Shown here in pieces: positions 24,250 through 35,938 of a DNA stretch of 64,000 nucleotides (positions are counted from its first letter, which is position 1; the number at the start of each line of letters is the position of its first letter). The stretch comes from Delphinapterus leucas (taxonomy: Eukaryota > Chordata > Mammalia > Artiodactyla > Monodontidae): positions 31,657,834-31,721,833 of the forward strand of contig NW_022098021.1 in assembly GCF_002288925.2 (NCBI RefSeq). Direction: 5' to 3'. The translations under genes and the position numbers were made by a program. The notes beneath the pieces are model-generated. The model was not told where the DNA came from, did not search any database, and saw only the letters and a program-made list of their open reading frames with translations.

Positions 24250-24700
24250 TTTATTCAGTGTTTAAAAATCAAAATGCATTTTTGAAAGGATTATCTGACA
24301 AAGACCGAAGTTAGACATCTCCAAGAGCCAACTACTTGAATAATTATACAATTTTTCCTGGTTAATTTTTTTTTTTTTTCCAAAAGCAGAGTAAGAAATA
24401 GTCTATAAGTTCAGAAGGAAAGGGGAGATACTGAAAGTATTTACCTCATCTACTAACTGATGGCTGGAAGAATACCTGCCTTTAGTTTAAACTTACGATT
24501 TCATTAAAATGTATAACACTTTAAAGTATATAGCACTTTAAGTAATTGTTAATTACATTTAAAGGTGAACAATTTAGGATTCCTACCTCAGAAAGACACT
24601 GGGAAAATTTGAAATAGAGAGGGAGAACATCGAAAGAAAAGGAGGGAGAGTTGCAAGTCCCCAAACACCAAATATAAGCTCAGGTACTTGACAAAAATAG
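24250..24700. other. spacer between SINEs
   Basis: Nothing recognised. Confidence 0.5.
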
Positions 24701-24710
24701 CTAGGGTGTG

Positions 24711-24919
24711 GGGCTTCCCTGGTGGCGCAGTGGTTGAGAGTCCGCCTGCCGATGCAGGGGACACAGGTTCGTGCCCCGATGCGGGAGGATCCCACATGCC
24801 GCGGAGCAGCTGGGCCCGTTAGCCATGGCCGCTGATCCTGTGCGTCCAGAGCTTGTGCTCTGCAACGGTAGAGGCCCATGTACCGCAAAAAAACAAACAA
24901 ACAAACAAACAAAAAAAAC
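24711..24919 (+). mobile_element. CHR-type SINE (short form), plus strand
   Basis: Head 'gcttccctggtggcgcagtg' and B-box region 'acaggttcgtgccccgat', ending 'aggcccatgtaccgc' with an (AAAC)n-type tail. Perfect 10-base target duplication 'ctagggtgtg' at 24,701-24,710 and 24,920-24,929. It is missing part of the 'ggccacaacagtgagaggcc' segment near its end. Confidence 0.96.
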
Positions 24920-24978
24920 CTAGGGTGTGAATTTTAAGTTAACACAAAGGACAGGTCTTCATTAAAATATCAAGCGAA

Positions 24979-25192
24979 GGGCTTCCCTGGTGGCGCAGTG
25001 GTTGAGAGTCCACCTGCCGATGCAGGGGACACGGGTTCGTGCCCCGGTCCGGGAAGATCCCACATGCCGCGGAGCGGCTAGGCCCACGAGCTATGGCCGC
25101 TGAGCCTGCGCGTCAGGAGCCTGTGCCCCGCAACGGGAGAGGCCACAACAGTGAGAGGCCCGCATACCGCAAAAAAAAAAAAAAAAAAAAAA
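24979..25192 (+). mobile_element. CHR-type SINE (short form), plus strand
   Basis: Close to the family norm: head 'gcttccctggtggcgcagtg', B-box region 'acgggttcgtgccccggt', end 'aggcccgcataccgc' and a pure A-tail of about 23 bases. Target duplication 'atcaagcgaa' at 24,969-24,978 and 25,193-25,202. Confidence 0.96.
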
Positions 25193-25590
25193 ATCAAGCG
25201 AAAGAATATGAATGCAGTTAAAGGCAGAAAGGGATGTTGAACTCATTAACTACTTTTAAATATTTTAAAATATAAAAATGAGAAGTTGGATTTGCATGCT
25301 TAAGTCAAAAAAGGAAGACATAAGGAAGAATAGTGATATAAACACTAATGTTGTAATAGACTTCAATAGGACCCTGATGTCCAGGTCCAGTGTTTCACTG
25401 CCACTTAATACATTCTTAATTTCTGATGAATATCTTCCAAACAATTTAGACTCTAAATTTGACAAGTAAATAAAGACTGGAAATTTAAAATACCCCAGGA
25501 GCAACTGACCCAAGCATCTCATTCTCCATGACAAAATAATGTTATAAAGATAGGATGTTAAATGTAAATCCAACACAAACTAGACCAAGA

Positions 25591-25900
25591 CTTGAGGACA
25601 CAGGGAGGGAGAAGGGAAAGCTGGGATGAAGTGAGAGAGTGACATGGACTTATATATACTACAAAATGTAAAATAGATAGCTAGTGGGAAGCAGCTGCAT
25701 AGCACAGGGAGATCAGCTCAGTGCTTGTGACCACCTAGAGGGGTGGGATATGGAGGGTGGGAGGGAGACGCAAGAGGAAGGAGATATGTGGATATATGTA
25801 TATGTATAGCTGATTCACTTTGTTATAAAGCAGAAACTAACACACCATTGGAAAGCAATTATACTTCAATAAAGATGTTAAAGAAAAAAACTGCTCTAAA
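25591..25900 (+). mobile_element. L1 3' UTR fragment, plus strand
   Basis: A 310-base truncated L1 tail with 'gcatagcacagggagatcag', a G-rich stretch at 25,739-25,767, and 'aaagcagaaactaacacac', ending in 'aataaagatgttaaag' and As. Perfect 14-base target duplication 'aaactagaccaaga' at 25,577-25,590 and 25,901-25,914. Confidence 0.95.
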
Positions 25901-25914
25901 AAACTAGACCAAGA

Positions 25915-26749
25915 AATAATTATGTGCAAGTTTTCTCTTAATATAAAACAATGAGAAAGCCTGTCCAGGCTAGACGATCCAAACAAAATCATGATAGTCA
26001 TAATGCAGTGTTACAGGGTCTTACATATGATTCACCTAAGTTTTGCCCTATTGATATATTTGCATTTTCTTAGGGAAGTGGGATATTCTTTTCTAAAGGA
26101 GTAGATTTTATTAACTTCTTGGGGAGAGGGGGTGTGTCTAATAAAAACAGAATTCTCACTAATCTAACTCACTCTTACTTTTTAAAAGAATATATTTGGA
26201 GAAATATTAATATATTCTGCTTGGCAAGGAAGGTGAACAGGAAATTTAAACACCAAATAGCAAAGGTAACCAGATAACCTTTCAGGTCCCTTTCAACCCA
26301 GGCAGTCTATGATTCCAAACCAAACCAGGCTGCAGTCAAAATGCAGACACTGAATCAAAATCATCTGCTAGTATCAGACATCCCTTATAAGCTGAATTTT
26401 AGGTTTATATTCCCCTTTATTCAATTTAATCAAGAATAAGATTGTGTTTTGAATTAAAAAATTAATAAAAACCTATTGAAAAACAAATGGTTTTATTCAG
26501 GAGAGATAATTCACAGCTGGGAAATAAAAGAGCTCTTTAATATAGTATCATTACTGAATTTCATAGCCGTCCAGACAAAGCATCTCCATCTCACATCACT
26601 CATTCGCTTTTATTTGCTACTTTATATCTTGCTCAACTTTTCCAGCAAATAATTATTATATGAAACTCAGTGGCTTCTGGTGATAGGTCATTGGCTTTAT
26701 AAAAGAAATTAATACATGTATTTTTGTCTATTGTCCCTGGCTTAATTTT
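25915..26749. other. AT-rich spacer, nothing recognised
   Basis: No repeat family, RNA gene or convincing frame recognised. Confidence 0.45.
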
Positions 26750-27142
26750 ATAACTTTTTATTTTGATACAATTCAAACTTACAGAAATTATGTTGAATAA
26801 TACAAATCCAGTATAGCTTTTACTCAGGTTCAGCCACTCTACAATTTACCCCACTTCTTGCTTTATCATGCTGTCTATACAGAGACATAAACACACACTC
26901 ATATGCACACACACACTTTTCTTTCTCTGTACGACTTGAAAGTTCATTGGAGGTATCTGTCTACTTTATTCCCAAATACCTCTGCATGTATTTTCCAAAA
27001 GCAAGACACTCTCTTACATAACCATAGTATAATTATCAAAATCATGAAATACTGTTACCTAAACTAAAGTTTGTATTCAAATTTGTCACTGACCCAATTC
27101 AGAATATGCATTGTGTTTAGTTGACATATCCCCTTGATCTTT

Positions 27143-27347
27143 TTTTTTTTTTTTCGGTACGCGGGCCTCCCACTGTTGTGGCCCCTCCCGCTGCGGAACA
27201 CAGGCTCCGGACGCGCAGGCCCAGTGGCCATGGTTCACGGGTACAGCTGGTCCGCGGCATGTGGGATCCTCCTGGATCAGGGCACGAACCCATGTCCCCT
27301 GCATCAGCAGGCGGACTCTCAACCACTGCGCCACCAGGGAAGCCCGG
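27143..27347 (-). mobile_element. CHR-type SINE (short form), minus strand
   Basis: Reverse complement of the family: it begins with a poly-T tail and 'cggtacgcgggcct' and ends 'cactgcgccaccagggaagc'. Target duplication 'cttgatcttt' at 27,133-27,142 and 27,348-27,357. Inserted into the 3' region of the old minus-strand L1. Confidence 0.96.
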
Positions 27348-29120
27348 CTTGATCTTTAAATTAGAGGAATTTCTCCACTTTTGTCTTTCTTGACTTTGGT
27401 ATTTTCAAAGAATATAGGCTAGCAATTTTATAGAACATCTCTCAGTTTGGTTTTGTGTGATGTCTCCTCAAGTCTTGACTCAGGTCATGCATTTTCCTAA
27501 AACTAATGCCACAGTGCACCATATTAGGAGGCACTTGTTGTTAGTTCTTTCCAATGTTAGTGATAATAACTTTGATTGTCTGGTTGAGGTGGTGTCCACC
27601 AGATTTTTCTACTATAATGTTACTATTTTTCCCTCTTATAATCAATAACTAATTTGAGTGTGGGTTGTGCTTTAATACAATGGAAGTATTCTGTCTCTTC
27701 TCAAATTTTCATTCACTTACTATAGCATTATTGATTTTCTAACTCTGTCATTCTCATAATTATTAGTTGTCTTCCTTTGGTAAAGAATAGATTTTCCTTC
27801 ACAATTATTCACTCATTCATTCACTTATTCACTTATTTACTATATCAATATGAGCTCATATAGTCTTATTTTCATCATTACTATCATTACTGATTCTATA
27901 AGTTTATTAATTTATTTGTCATTTAATTATTTAATGTATTACTCTTATCAATACTGCCATTGATACTTGCACTGCTATCATGATTGATTTTGGTGCTTAA
28001 TTTCCTGTATTTGGTTAGTGAGAGCCTTTGGGGTTGACTCCAGTGTCCCTTTGATATGTCACTATCTTTCTCTCTTGTGCAAGATAATGTTCCAGGATTA
28101 GTTTGTATTTTCCCCATCCCAGCCCTGGAATCAGCTTTTTCATCAAGAAGCCCTGAAATGTTTATTGGTGACTGGCACTTAGAAATCAAAATCCGGTCAT
28201 TAGGTGAGCTTAGTTACTGCTATGTCATTACTTCTAAGCTATCCCAGCAGACAGTGAGGGTATATGTGCTAAGTCATACATATACACATAATGTCTATAA
28301 TTTTTTCTCAATCTATGTATATCCATATATCTATATACAGATTTAGATATAGCTATATAAAATGTGTGTATGTATATAGTATATGTAGTTCATACTGATA
28401 AATCCAAATCCAATCCAAAACCACAGGTTCTTCTTGTCTTCACTTTTTCATTTTTGTAACTTCCCTCTCACTGACAAACCTGACTTCCATCATTGTCAAA
28501 ATAATTGCTCATTTCCCCAAGCCTAGGATACATCAAGAGCAGTTTCAGTATTATTATTAATCCATACACCTGCAAAATACAAACCTGCTAACTAGAGTTC
28601 AGGATTTATTATAATCCTCTTTTTTTTTTTGGACAGGGGGGAACATACATTAAGAAAAATGCATGTCTTATATCTATAACTTAGCGAGTTTTGACAAATA
28701 AACACTCCTATTTAATTGCCATACTCTCATAAGATATAGAACATGTCCATTACCCCCAAAATTTCCTTAGCATTCTTCTTATACAATCCTCCCCTCTTAC
28801 TAGGTGACATAAATTCGTTTTTTTCTGCTATGGAAATTCATATAAATGGAATCATACATTATGTACTACTTTGTGTCTAGCACTTTTTGCTCATCATAAT
28901 ATCTATGAGATTCATGCATGTATTGTACTTAATCAGTAGTTTAATTTTCTTCCTGGGTAGTATTTCTCTATATATAAATATACCACAATTTCTTTTACCC
29001 ATTATCCTGTTGATAAACATTTTAGATGTTTCAAGTTTTTACTATTACAAATAAAGTTTCTATGAACATTCTTGAACAATATCTTTGTGGTTATTTATTG
29101 TCATTTCCATGAGATAAATA

Positions 29121-29733
29121 CAGTCATTTCTGCTATAATGTCACATACATGTTCTTTAAAATTACCATGCTATGAAAAATTGTGCAGTAATAAAAGACAG
29201 GGCTTATGGGGAAAATGAGATTTGGGGCACAACACTCAACACTGTTGTCAGTAAAACATAATAACAACAACAAAAAAAAACCCTTATGAAAACAGTTAAA
29301 CTGTCTTAAACACATTTAATGACTAAGAGTACAAAAACTACAAGTATGGATCTCATTTCTCATGAAAAAGAAGATGGCTTGTAGAAGTGGGAATTCAAAG
29401 GGTTGCAGTTTGAGAGTTATTTTAAGGATTATCGGAAATAAGAAGAAAAGCTGTAATACCAGATGTGGATGGGTGTGGCTCATAACACAGGGATGAATTG
29501 TGAAGTAACTTGTAGATGTTTGATATATGTACATATGTGTATTTGATTTACGTGCATATATTTCTATACAGCTCATTTCAGCCAAACTTAGTGTTTTCTG
29601 CACTGTTTTTCATTGACAAAATTATAAATAAACAAGTAAAATATGTGTATTGTGCTCAGATTGCTCCCTAATATATCAATGGCATTGAATAAAATTTGCA
29701 TTTTTAAAATAAGCATTATAGCAGAACTGACTG
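29121..29733. mobile_element. non-autonomous Tigger-like (Tc1/mariner superfamily) DNA transposon
   Basis: The ends are 20-base terminal inverted repeats, 'cagtcatttctgctataatg' on the left, matching the right end with one mismatch. Each is flanked by a TA (29,119-29,120 and 29,734-29,735), the target duplication of this superfamily. Removing the element restores the surrounding reverse-complement L1 text around the 'ata|cctag' site. At 613 bases it has no transposase frame, so it would have been mobilised in trans. The family is probably a known mammalian Tigger subfamily, but the name is not certain. Confidence 0.85.
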
Positions 29734-31268
29734 TACCTAGAAACACATTTGCTGAGTCCTAAGGTATGTATATATTTAACTTTATAAGAAACGGCCAAAT
29801 TGTTTCCCATATCGTTTGCACTGTTTTAGACTCCCACTAGTTTGATTTCATTGATTTCTGCTATTATTATTTTATTCTTTCTATTTATTTTAAGTTTTAT
29901 TTGCTCTCTTTCTAGCTTCTTAAGTTGGAAATTTAGATAATTCATTTTAAACTTAATTAAATGTCATCAATTTCCTTGTAAATACTGCTTTAGTAACTCC
30001 TTACATATTGTGATATATTGCATTTTCTTTATCATTCAGTTTGAAATATTTTCTAATTTTCTTTTCAGTTTTTTATTCATGTGTTATTTATGTTATTTAT
30101 AAGTATGTTGTTTAATCACCAACATTAAAACAGTTTCAAATACCTTATAATTGATTTATATTTTGTTTTTGGTCATATATGTGTAAGATTTCAATCTTTT
30201 TAAATATACTGAGGCTCTTTTTAGAGCCCCAAATATGGTCTATCTTAATAAAAGTTCCTTTCATACTGAATAAGTGTGTGTATTATAAATATTTAGGAGG
30301 TCAAGTACTGTAAATATAAATAAGGTCAAGGTGGTTGAAGGCTTGCTCACATCTATACCATTACTGACTTTTTGTCTGGTTTTTCTAACAGTTACTCTCT
30401 GTTTGTCAGATTGGGTAGTGTATTTTGATCCATCTTCAAGTTCACTGATCCTGTATTCTGCTATCTCCAATTTACAAGGTCATTTTGTGAATCTTTCATT
30501 ATCAGTTTGGCAATTCTAAGTTCTAGGCTTTCCATCCGGTTCTCTTTTATAAGCTCTATTTCTCTGTTGAAATTCCCCATCTATTTTATCATTATGAATA
30601 CATTTTTCCTAAGTCCTTGAACATATTTATAATAGATGTTTTAAAATTTTTTCCTACTAACTGCAATATTTTGGTCATTCATGATCAAATTCTATTCACT
30701 GATTTTATCTTGAGTATAAATGGCATTTTCTCATTTCTTCCCATGTCTAGGAATGTTTGATTATACACTGAATATTGTGGTAATATAAAAGTGTTGTTTC
30801 TTTTTTCAATTGGTTAAATTGAATGTACTCAAACTTCAAATCCTCTCTGTCTTGCAGGGATCAGCAGCTGAAATTTTTGCCCATTTCTTTCAGCCTTCTG
30901 GTTGTTGCTTTTTGTCAGAAAGTTGGAGTGTTCCTTGAGGGTTTGAGTGGATAAGGTGGAGGATATAGGCACATTTTGGAACTGATCTTTCTGTGGGTCT
31001 CTTACTGCCAGCATTTTTCTCCTTACTTTTCAGCTGCCCTGAAAGCTCTAAACTTCTAAAAGACACGAAGTTTGAAGTGTTTTGCTTCATTTCTAACTTC
31101 CATCAGATGAAAATTTATGTAATTTGAAATTTTACCCATCTAATTTCTTTGTCTTAAGTTTAAATTCTCTCCCAATTTCTGCCTGTTTCAATCACTCTCA
31201 TTGCTTTAGAATACTTGTTCTTAATTTGCTCAGAGCTTATAATTGTTTTCTTCAAGAGCCTTAGTCAG

Positions 31269-32168
31269 GAGATTAATTCAAGATGGCAGAGTGGAAGGAT
31301 GTGTGCTCACTCCTTCTTGCGAGAGCACCAGAATCACAAGTAACTGCTGAACAATCATCAACAGGAAGACAATGGAATTCACCAAAAAAGATACCTCACA
31401 TTCAAAGACAAAGGAGAAGCCACAAAGAGATCGTAGGAGGTGCACAATCACGATAAAATTAAATCCCATAACTGCTGGGTGGGTGACTCACAAACTGGAG
31501 AATACTTATACGACAGAAGTCCACCCACTGGAGTGAAGGTTCTGAGCCCCATGTCAGGCTTCCCAACTTGGGGATCCAGCAATAGTAGCAGGAATTCCAG
31601 AGAATCAGACTTTGAAGGTTAGCAGGATTTGATTGCAGGACTTTGATAGGACTGGGGGAAACAGAGACTCCACTCTTGGAGGGCACACACAAAGTAGTGT
31701 GTACATCGGGACCCAGGGGAAGGAGCAGTGACCCCATAGGAGACTGAACCAGACTTACCTGCTAGTGTTGGAGGGTCTCCTGCAGAGGTGGGGGGTGGCT
31801 GTGTCTCACCGTGAAGACAAGGACACTGGAAGCAGAAGTTCTGGGAAGTATTCCTTGGTGTGGGCCCTCCCAGACACTGCCATTAACCCCACCAAAGAGC
31901 CAGGTAATCCCCAGTGTTGGGTTGCCTCAGACAAAACAACCAACAGGGAGGGAACGCAGCCCCACCCATCAGCAGACAAGCAGATTAAAGTTTTACTGAG
32001 CTCTGCCCACCAGAGCAACACCCAGCTCTACCAACCACCCTCCCATCAGGAAACCAGCACAAGCTTCTTAGATAGCCTCAGCCACCAGAGGACAGACAGC
32101 AGAAGAAAGAAGAACTACAATCCTGCAGCCTGTGGAACAAAACCCACATTCACAGAAAGATAGACAAG
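31269..32168 (+). promoter_or_regulatory. L1 5' UTR (internal promoter region)
   Basis: About 900 bases between the 5' target duplication and the ORF1 start. By analogy with other mammalian L1s this region contains the internal RNA polymerase II promoter. No specific factor site was verified. It is less AT-rich than its surroundings. It holds a 132-codon sense frame (31,765-32,163) and a 92-codon antisense frame (31,459-31,737). Confidence 0.7.
31765..32163 (+). other. 132-codon open frame in the L1 5' UTR, just upstream of ORF1
   Basis: The frame starts with Met at 31,765 and stops at 32,161-32,163, five bases before the ORF1 ATG and in a different frame from it. The predicted peptide is hydrophilic and rich in Ser, Thr, Gln and Lys, with no recognised domain. 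It has stayed open while ORF1 and ORF2 have decayed, but 132 codons in a less AT-rich stretch is not proof of coding. It may be chance. Confidence 0.3.
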
Positions 32169-33053
32169 ATGAAAAGGCAGAGGGCTATGTACCAGATGAA
32201 GGAACAACATAAAACACCAGAAAAACAATTAAATGAAGTGGAGATAGGCAACCTTCCAGAAAAAGAATTCAGAATAATGATAGTGAAGATGATCAAGAAC
32301 CTTGGAAAAAGAATGGAGACAAAGATCGAGAAGATGCAAGAAATGCTTTAAAAAGACTGAGAAGAATTAAAGAACAAACAAACAGAAATGAAAAATACAA
32401 TAACTGAAATAAAAAAATACATTAGAAGGAATCAATAGCAGAATAATTGAGGGAGAAGAACGGATAAGTGATCTGGAAGACAGAATGGTGGAATTCACTG
32501 CTGTGGAACAGAATAAAGAAAACAGAATGAAAAAAAATGAAGACAGCCTAAGAGACTTCTGGGACAACATTAAATGCAACAACATTCACATTATAGGGGT
32601 CTCAGAGGAGAAGAGAGAGAGAAAGGACCCAAGAAAATATTTGAAGAAATTATAATCAAAAACTTCCCTAACAAGGGAAAGGAAATAGCTACTCAAGTCC
32701 AGGAAGAACTGAGAGTCCCAGGCAGGATAAACCCAAGGAAAAACACACCGAGACACATAGTAATCAAATTGACAAAAATTGAAGACAAAGAAAAATTATT
32801 GAAAGCAACAAGGGAAAAATGACAAATAACATACAAGGGAACTCCCATAAGGTTAACAGCTGATTTCTCAGCAGAAACTCTAGCAGCCAGAAGGGAGTGG
32901 AATGATATACTTAAGGTGATGAAACGGAAGAACCTACAACCAAGATTACTCTAGCCCTCAGGGATCTCATTCAGATTCGACGAAGAAATCAAAAGCTTTA
33001 CTGACAAGCAAAAGCTAAGAGAGTTCAGCACCACCAAACTAGCTCTACAATAA
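32169..33053 (+). pseudogene. L1 ORF1 (RNA-binding chaperone), inactivated
   Basis: L1 ORF1 protein forms trimers that coat L1 RNA in the cytoplasmic ribonucleoprotein. The start is the ATG at 32,169, after the 5' UTR. The reading frame carries stops at 32,349, 32,358, 32,820 and 32,952. A frameshift near 32,412 is undone near 32,600. The coiled-coil segment lies in the shifted part (about 32,413-32,600, with 'EERISDLEDRMVEF'). The RNA-binding core follows at about 32,740-32,775 ('TPRHIVIKLTK', matching the 'PRHIIVRFTK' of primate ORF1). The C-terminal domain ends at the TAA at 33,051-33,053. The normal length is about 300-340 residues, and the pieces add up to that. No single product can be made. 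Confidence 0.9.
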
Positions 33054-33121
33054 ATGCTAAAGGAACTTCTCTAAGTGGAAAACACAAGAGAAGAAAAGGA
33101 CCTACAAAAACAAACCCATAG

Positions 33122-33343
33122 GGGCTTCCCTGGTGGCACAGTGGTTGATGGTCTGCCTGCCGATGCAGGGGACACGGGTTCATGCCCCAGTCTGGGAAGA
33201 TCCCACATGCTGCAGAGCAGATGGACCTGTGAGCCATGGCCACTGAGCCTGCACATCTGGAGCCTGTTCTCTGCAACAGGAGGGGCCACAACAGTGAGAG
33301 GCCTGCTACGGCAAAAAAAAAAAAAAAAAACAAAAAAAAACAA
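33122..33343 (+). mobile_element. CHR-type SINE, plus strand, inside the L1 inter-ORF spacer
   Basis: Head 'gcttccctggtggcacagtg', B-box region 'acgggttcatgccccagt', an A-tail near 33,312-33,330 and a further A-rich extension. It splits the L1 text between ORF1 and ORF2 ('aaaacaaaccca' before, 'aacaattaagaaaatgg' after). The target duplication cannot be fixed because the site is A-rich. It is more diverged (many C-to-T changes at CpG sites) than the SINEs at 24-25 kb. Confidence 0.93.
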
Positions 33344-35835
33344 CTTAACAATTAAGAAAATGGTAATAGGAACATACATATCAATAATTACCTTAAACAT
33401 GAATGTATTAAATGCTCCAAGCAAAAGACACAGGCTCACTGAATACATACAAAAACAGGACCGATATATATGCTGTCTACAAGACACACACTTCAGACCT
33501 AGGGACACATATAGAATGAAAGTGAGGGGATGGAAAATGATATTCCATGCAAATGGAAATCAAAAGAAAGCTGGAGTAGCAATACTCATATCAGATAAAA
33601 TAGACTTTAAAATAAAGAATGTTAAAAGAGACAAGGAAAAACACTACATAATGATCAAGGGATCAATCCAAGAAGAAGATATAACAATTATAAATATATA
33701 TTCACCCAACGTTGGAGCACCTCAATACTTAAGGCAGGTGACAACAGCTATAAAAGAGGAAATTGTCAATAACACAATAACAGTGGGGGACTTTAACACC
33801 TAACTTACACAAATGGACAGATAAACCAAACAGAAAATTAATTGGGAAATAAAAGCTTTAAATGAAACAATAGACCAGATAGATTTAATTGATTTATAGG
33901 ACATTCCATCCAAAAACAGCAGATTACACTTTCTTCTCAAGTGCATATGGAACATTATCCAGGATAGATCTCATCTTGGGTCACAAATCAAGCCTCAGTA
34001 AATTTAAGAAAATTGGAATCATGTCAAGCATCTTTTCTGACCACAACGCTATAGTATTAGAAATCAATTACAGGGAAAAAAACGTAAAAAAACAAAAACA
34101 CATGGAGGCTAAACAATATGTTACTAAATGACCAAGAGATCACTGAAGAAATCAAATAGGAAATTAAAAAATACCTAGAGACAAATTACAATGAAAACAC
34201 GATGATCCAAAACCTATGGGATGCAGCAAAAGCAGTTCTGAGACAGAGGTTTATAGCAATACAAGCCTACCTCAGAAACAAAAACCTCGAATAAACAATC
34301 TAATCTTACACCTCAAGGAACTAGAGAAAGAAGAGCAAACAAAACCCAAAGTTAGTAGAAGGATAGATATCATAAAGACCAGAGCAGAAATAAATGAAAG
34401 AGAAACAAAGAAAACAATAGCAAAGATCAGCTGGTTCTTCGAGAAGATAAACAAAATTGATAAACCATTAGCTAGACTCATCAAGAAAAAGAGGGATAGG
34501 ACTTAAGCCAATAAGATTAGAAATGAAAAAGGAGAAGTTACAACAAACACTGCAGAAATACAAAGCATCCTAAGAGACTACTACAAGCAACTCTATGCCA
34601 ATAAAATGGACAACCTGGAAGAAATGGACAAATACTTAGAAAGGTAAACCCTTCCAAGTCTGAACCAGGAAGTAATAGAAAATATGACCAGACCAATCAC
34701 AAGTAACAAAATTGAAACTGTGATTAAAACTCTTCCAACAAACAAAAGTCCAGAGTCACATGGCTTCACAGGTGAATTCTATCAAACATTTAGAGAAGAG
34801 CTAACACCCATGTTTCTCAAACTCGTCCAAAAAATTGCAGAGGAAGGAACACTCCCAAACTCATTCTATGAGGTCACCGTCACCCATACAAAAACCAGAC
34901 AAAGATACTACAAAAAAGAAAACTACAGACCAATATCACTGATGAACATAGATGCAAAAACCCTCAACAAAATACTAGCAAACAGAATCCAACAACACAT
35001 TAAAAGGATCATAGACCATGATCAAGTGGGGTTTATCCCAGGGATGCAAGAATTCTTCAATATACACAAATCAATCACTGTGATACACCCTACTAACAAA
35101 CTGAAGAATAAAAACCATATGATCATCTCGATAGATGCAGAGCAAGCTTTTGATAAATTTCAACACCCATTTATGTTAAAAACTCCCCAGAAAGTGGGCA
35201 TAGAGGGAAACTACCTGAAAATAATAAAGGCCATAAATGAGAAACCCACGGCAAACATCATTCTCAATGGTGAAAAACTGAAAGCAATTCCTCTAAGATC
35301 TGGAACAAGACAAGGATGTCCACTCTCACCACTATTATTTAATGTAGTTTTGGAAGTCCTAGCCAAGGCAATCAGAGAAGAAAAAGAAATAAAAGGAATA
35401 CAAATTGGAAAAGAAGAAGTAAAACTGTCAGGGTTTACAGATGACATGATACTATACATAGAGAATACTAACAATGACACCAAAAAACTACTAGAGCTAA
35501 TCAATGAATTTGCAGGATACAAAATTAATGCACAGAAATCTCTTGCATTCCTATACACGTATGATGAAAAATATGAAAGAGAAATTAAGGAAACATTCCC
35601 ATTTACCATTGCAACAAAAAGAATAAAATACCTAGGAATAAACCTACCTAGGGAGACAAAAGACCTGTATGCAGAAAACTATAAGACACTGATGAAAGAA
35701 ATTAAAGATGATACAAACAGATGGAGAGATAAACCATGTTCTTGGATTGGAAGAATCAACATTGTGAAAATAACTATACTACCCAAAGCAATCTACAGAT
35801 TCAATGCAATCTCTATCAAATTACCAATGACATTT

Positions 35836-35935
35836 NNNNNNNNNNNNNNNNNNNNNNNNNNNNNNNNNNNNNNNNNNNNNNNNNNNNNNNNNNNNNNNNN
35901 NNNNNNNNNNNNNNNNNNNNNNNNNNNNNNNNNNN
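35836..35935. other. 100-N assembly gap
   Basis: Exactly 100 Ns, the conventional placeholder for a gap of unknown size. It lies inside L1 ORF2 between two exact copies of the same 170 bases. Confidence 1.
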
Positions 35936-35938
35936 AAA

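Larger units (their letters stand above)
26750..31256 (-). mobile_element. old L1M-type LINE(s), minus strand, interrupted and rearranged
   Basis: Reading right to left, the text is an old L1: 5' UTR/ORF1 (about 31,250-30,430), part of ORF2 (about 30,390-29,850), ORF2 end (29,840-28,800), then a long 3' region to about 26,750. Recognisable plus-strand phrases include 'ggaatcatacattatgtac' (28,850), 'ttaactttataagaaacg' (29,776) and 'aaatatggtctatctta' (30,232). The 3' region has 'gtctgatgt'-like and 'ttactatttttccctctta' phrases (27,440-27,640). Segments are missing between blocks. It could be one rearranged copy or two adjacent ones. It hosts a SINE (27,143-27,347) and a Tigger-like element (29,121-29,733). 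Confidence 0.65.

Noticed and set aside
23655..25192. Repeated similar units as a CRISPR-like or tandem array
   Set aside because: The units are SINEs of about 205 bases with separate target duplications and unrelated spacers in a mammalian genome.
33071..33508. 145-codon minus-strand frame
   Set aside because: Antisense of the SINE and the L1 endonuclease region. A shadow frame.
33075..33803. 242-codon plus-strand frame as one protein
   Set aside because: Its first 95 codons are SINE sequence that is in frame with the L1 ORF2 start at 33,360. Only the part from 33,360 is real L1 coding sequence.
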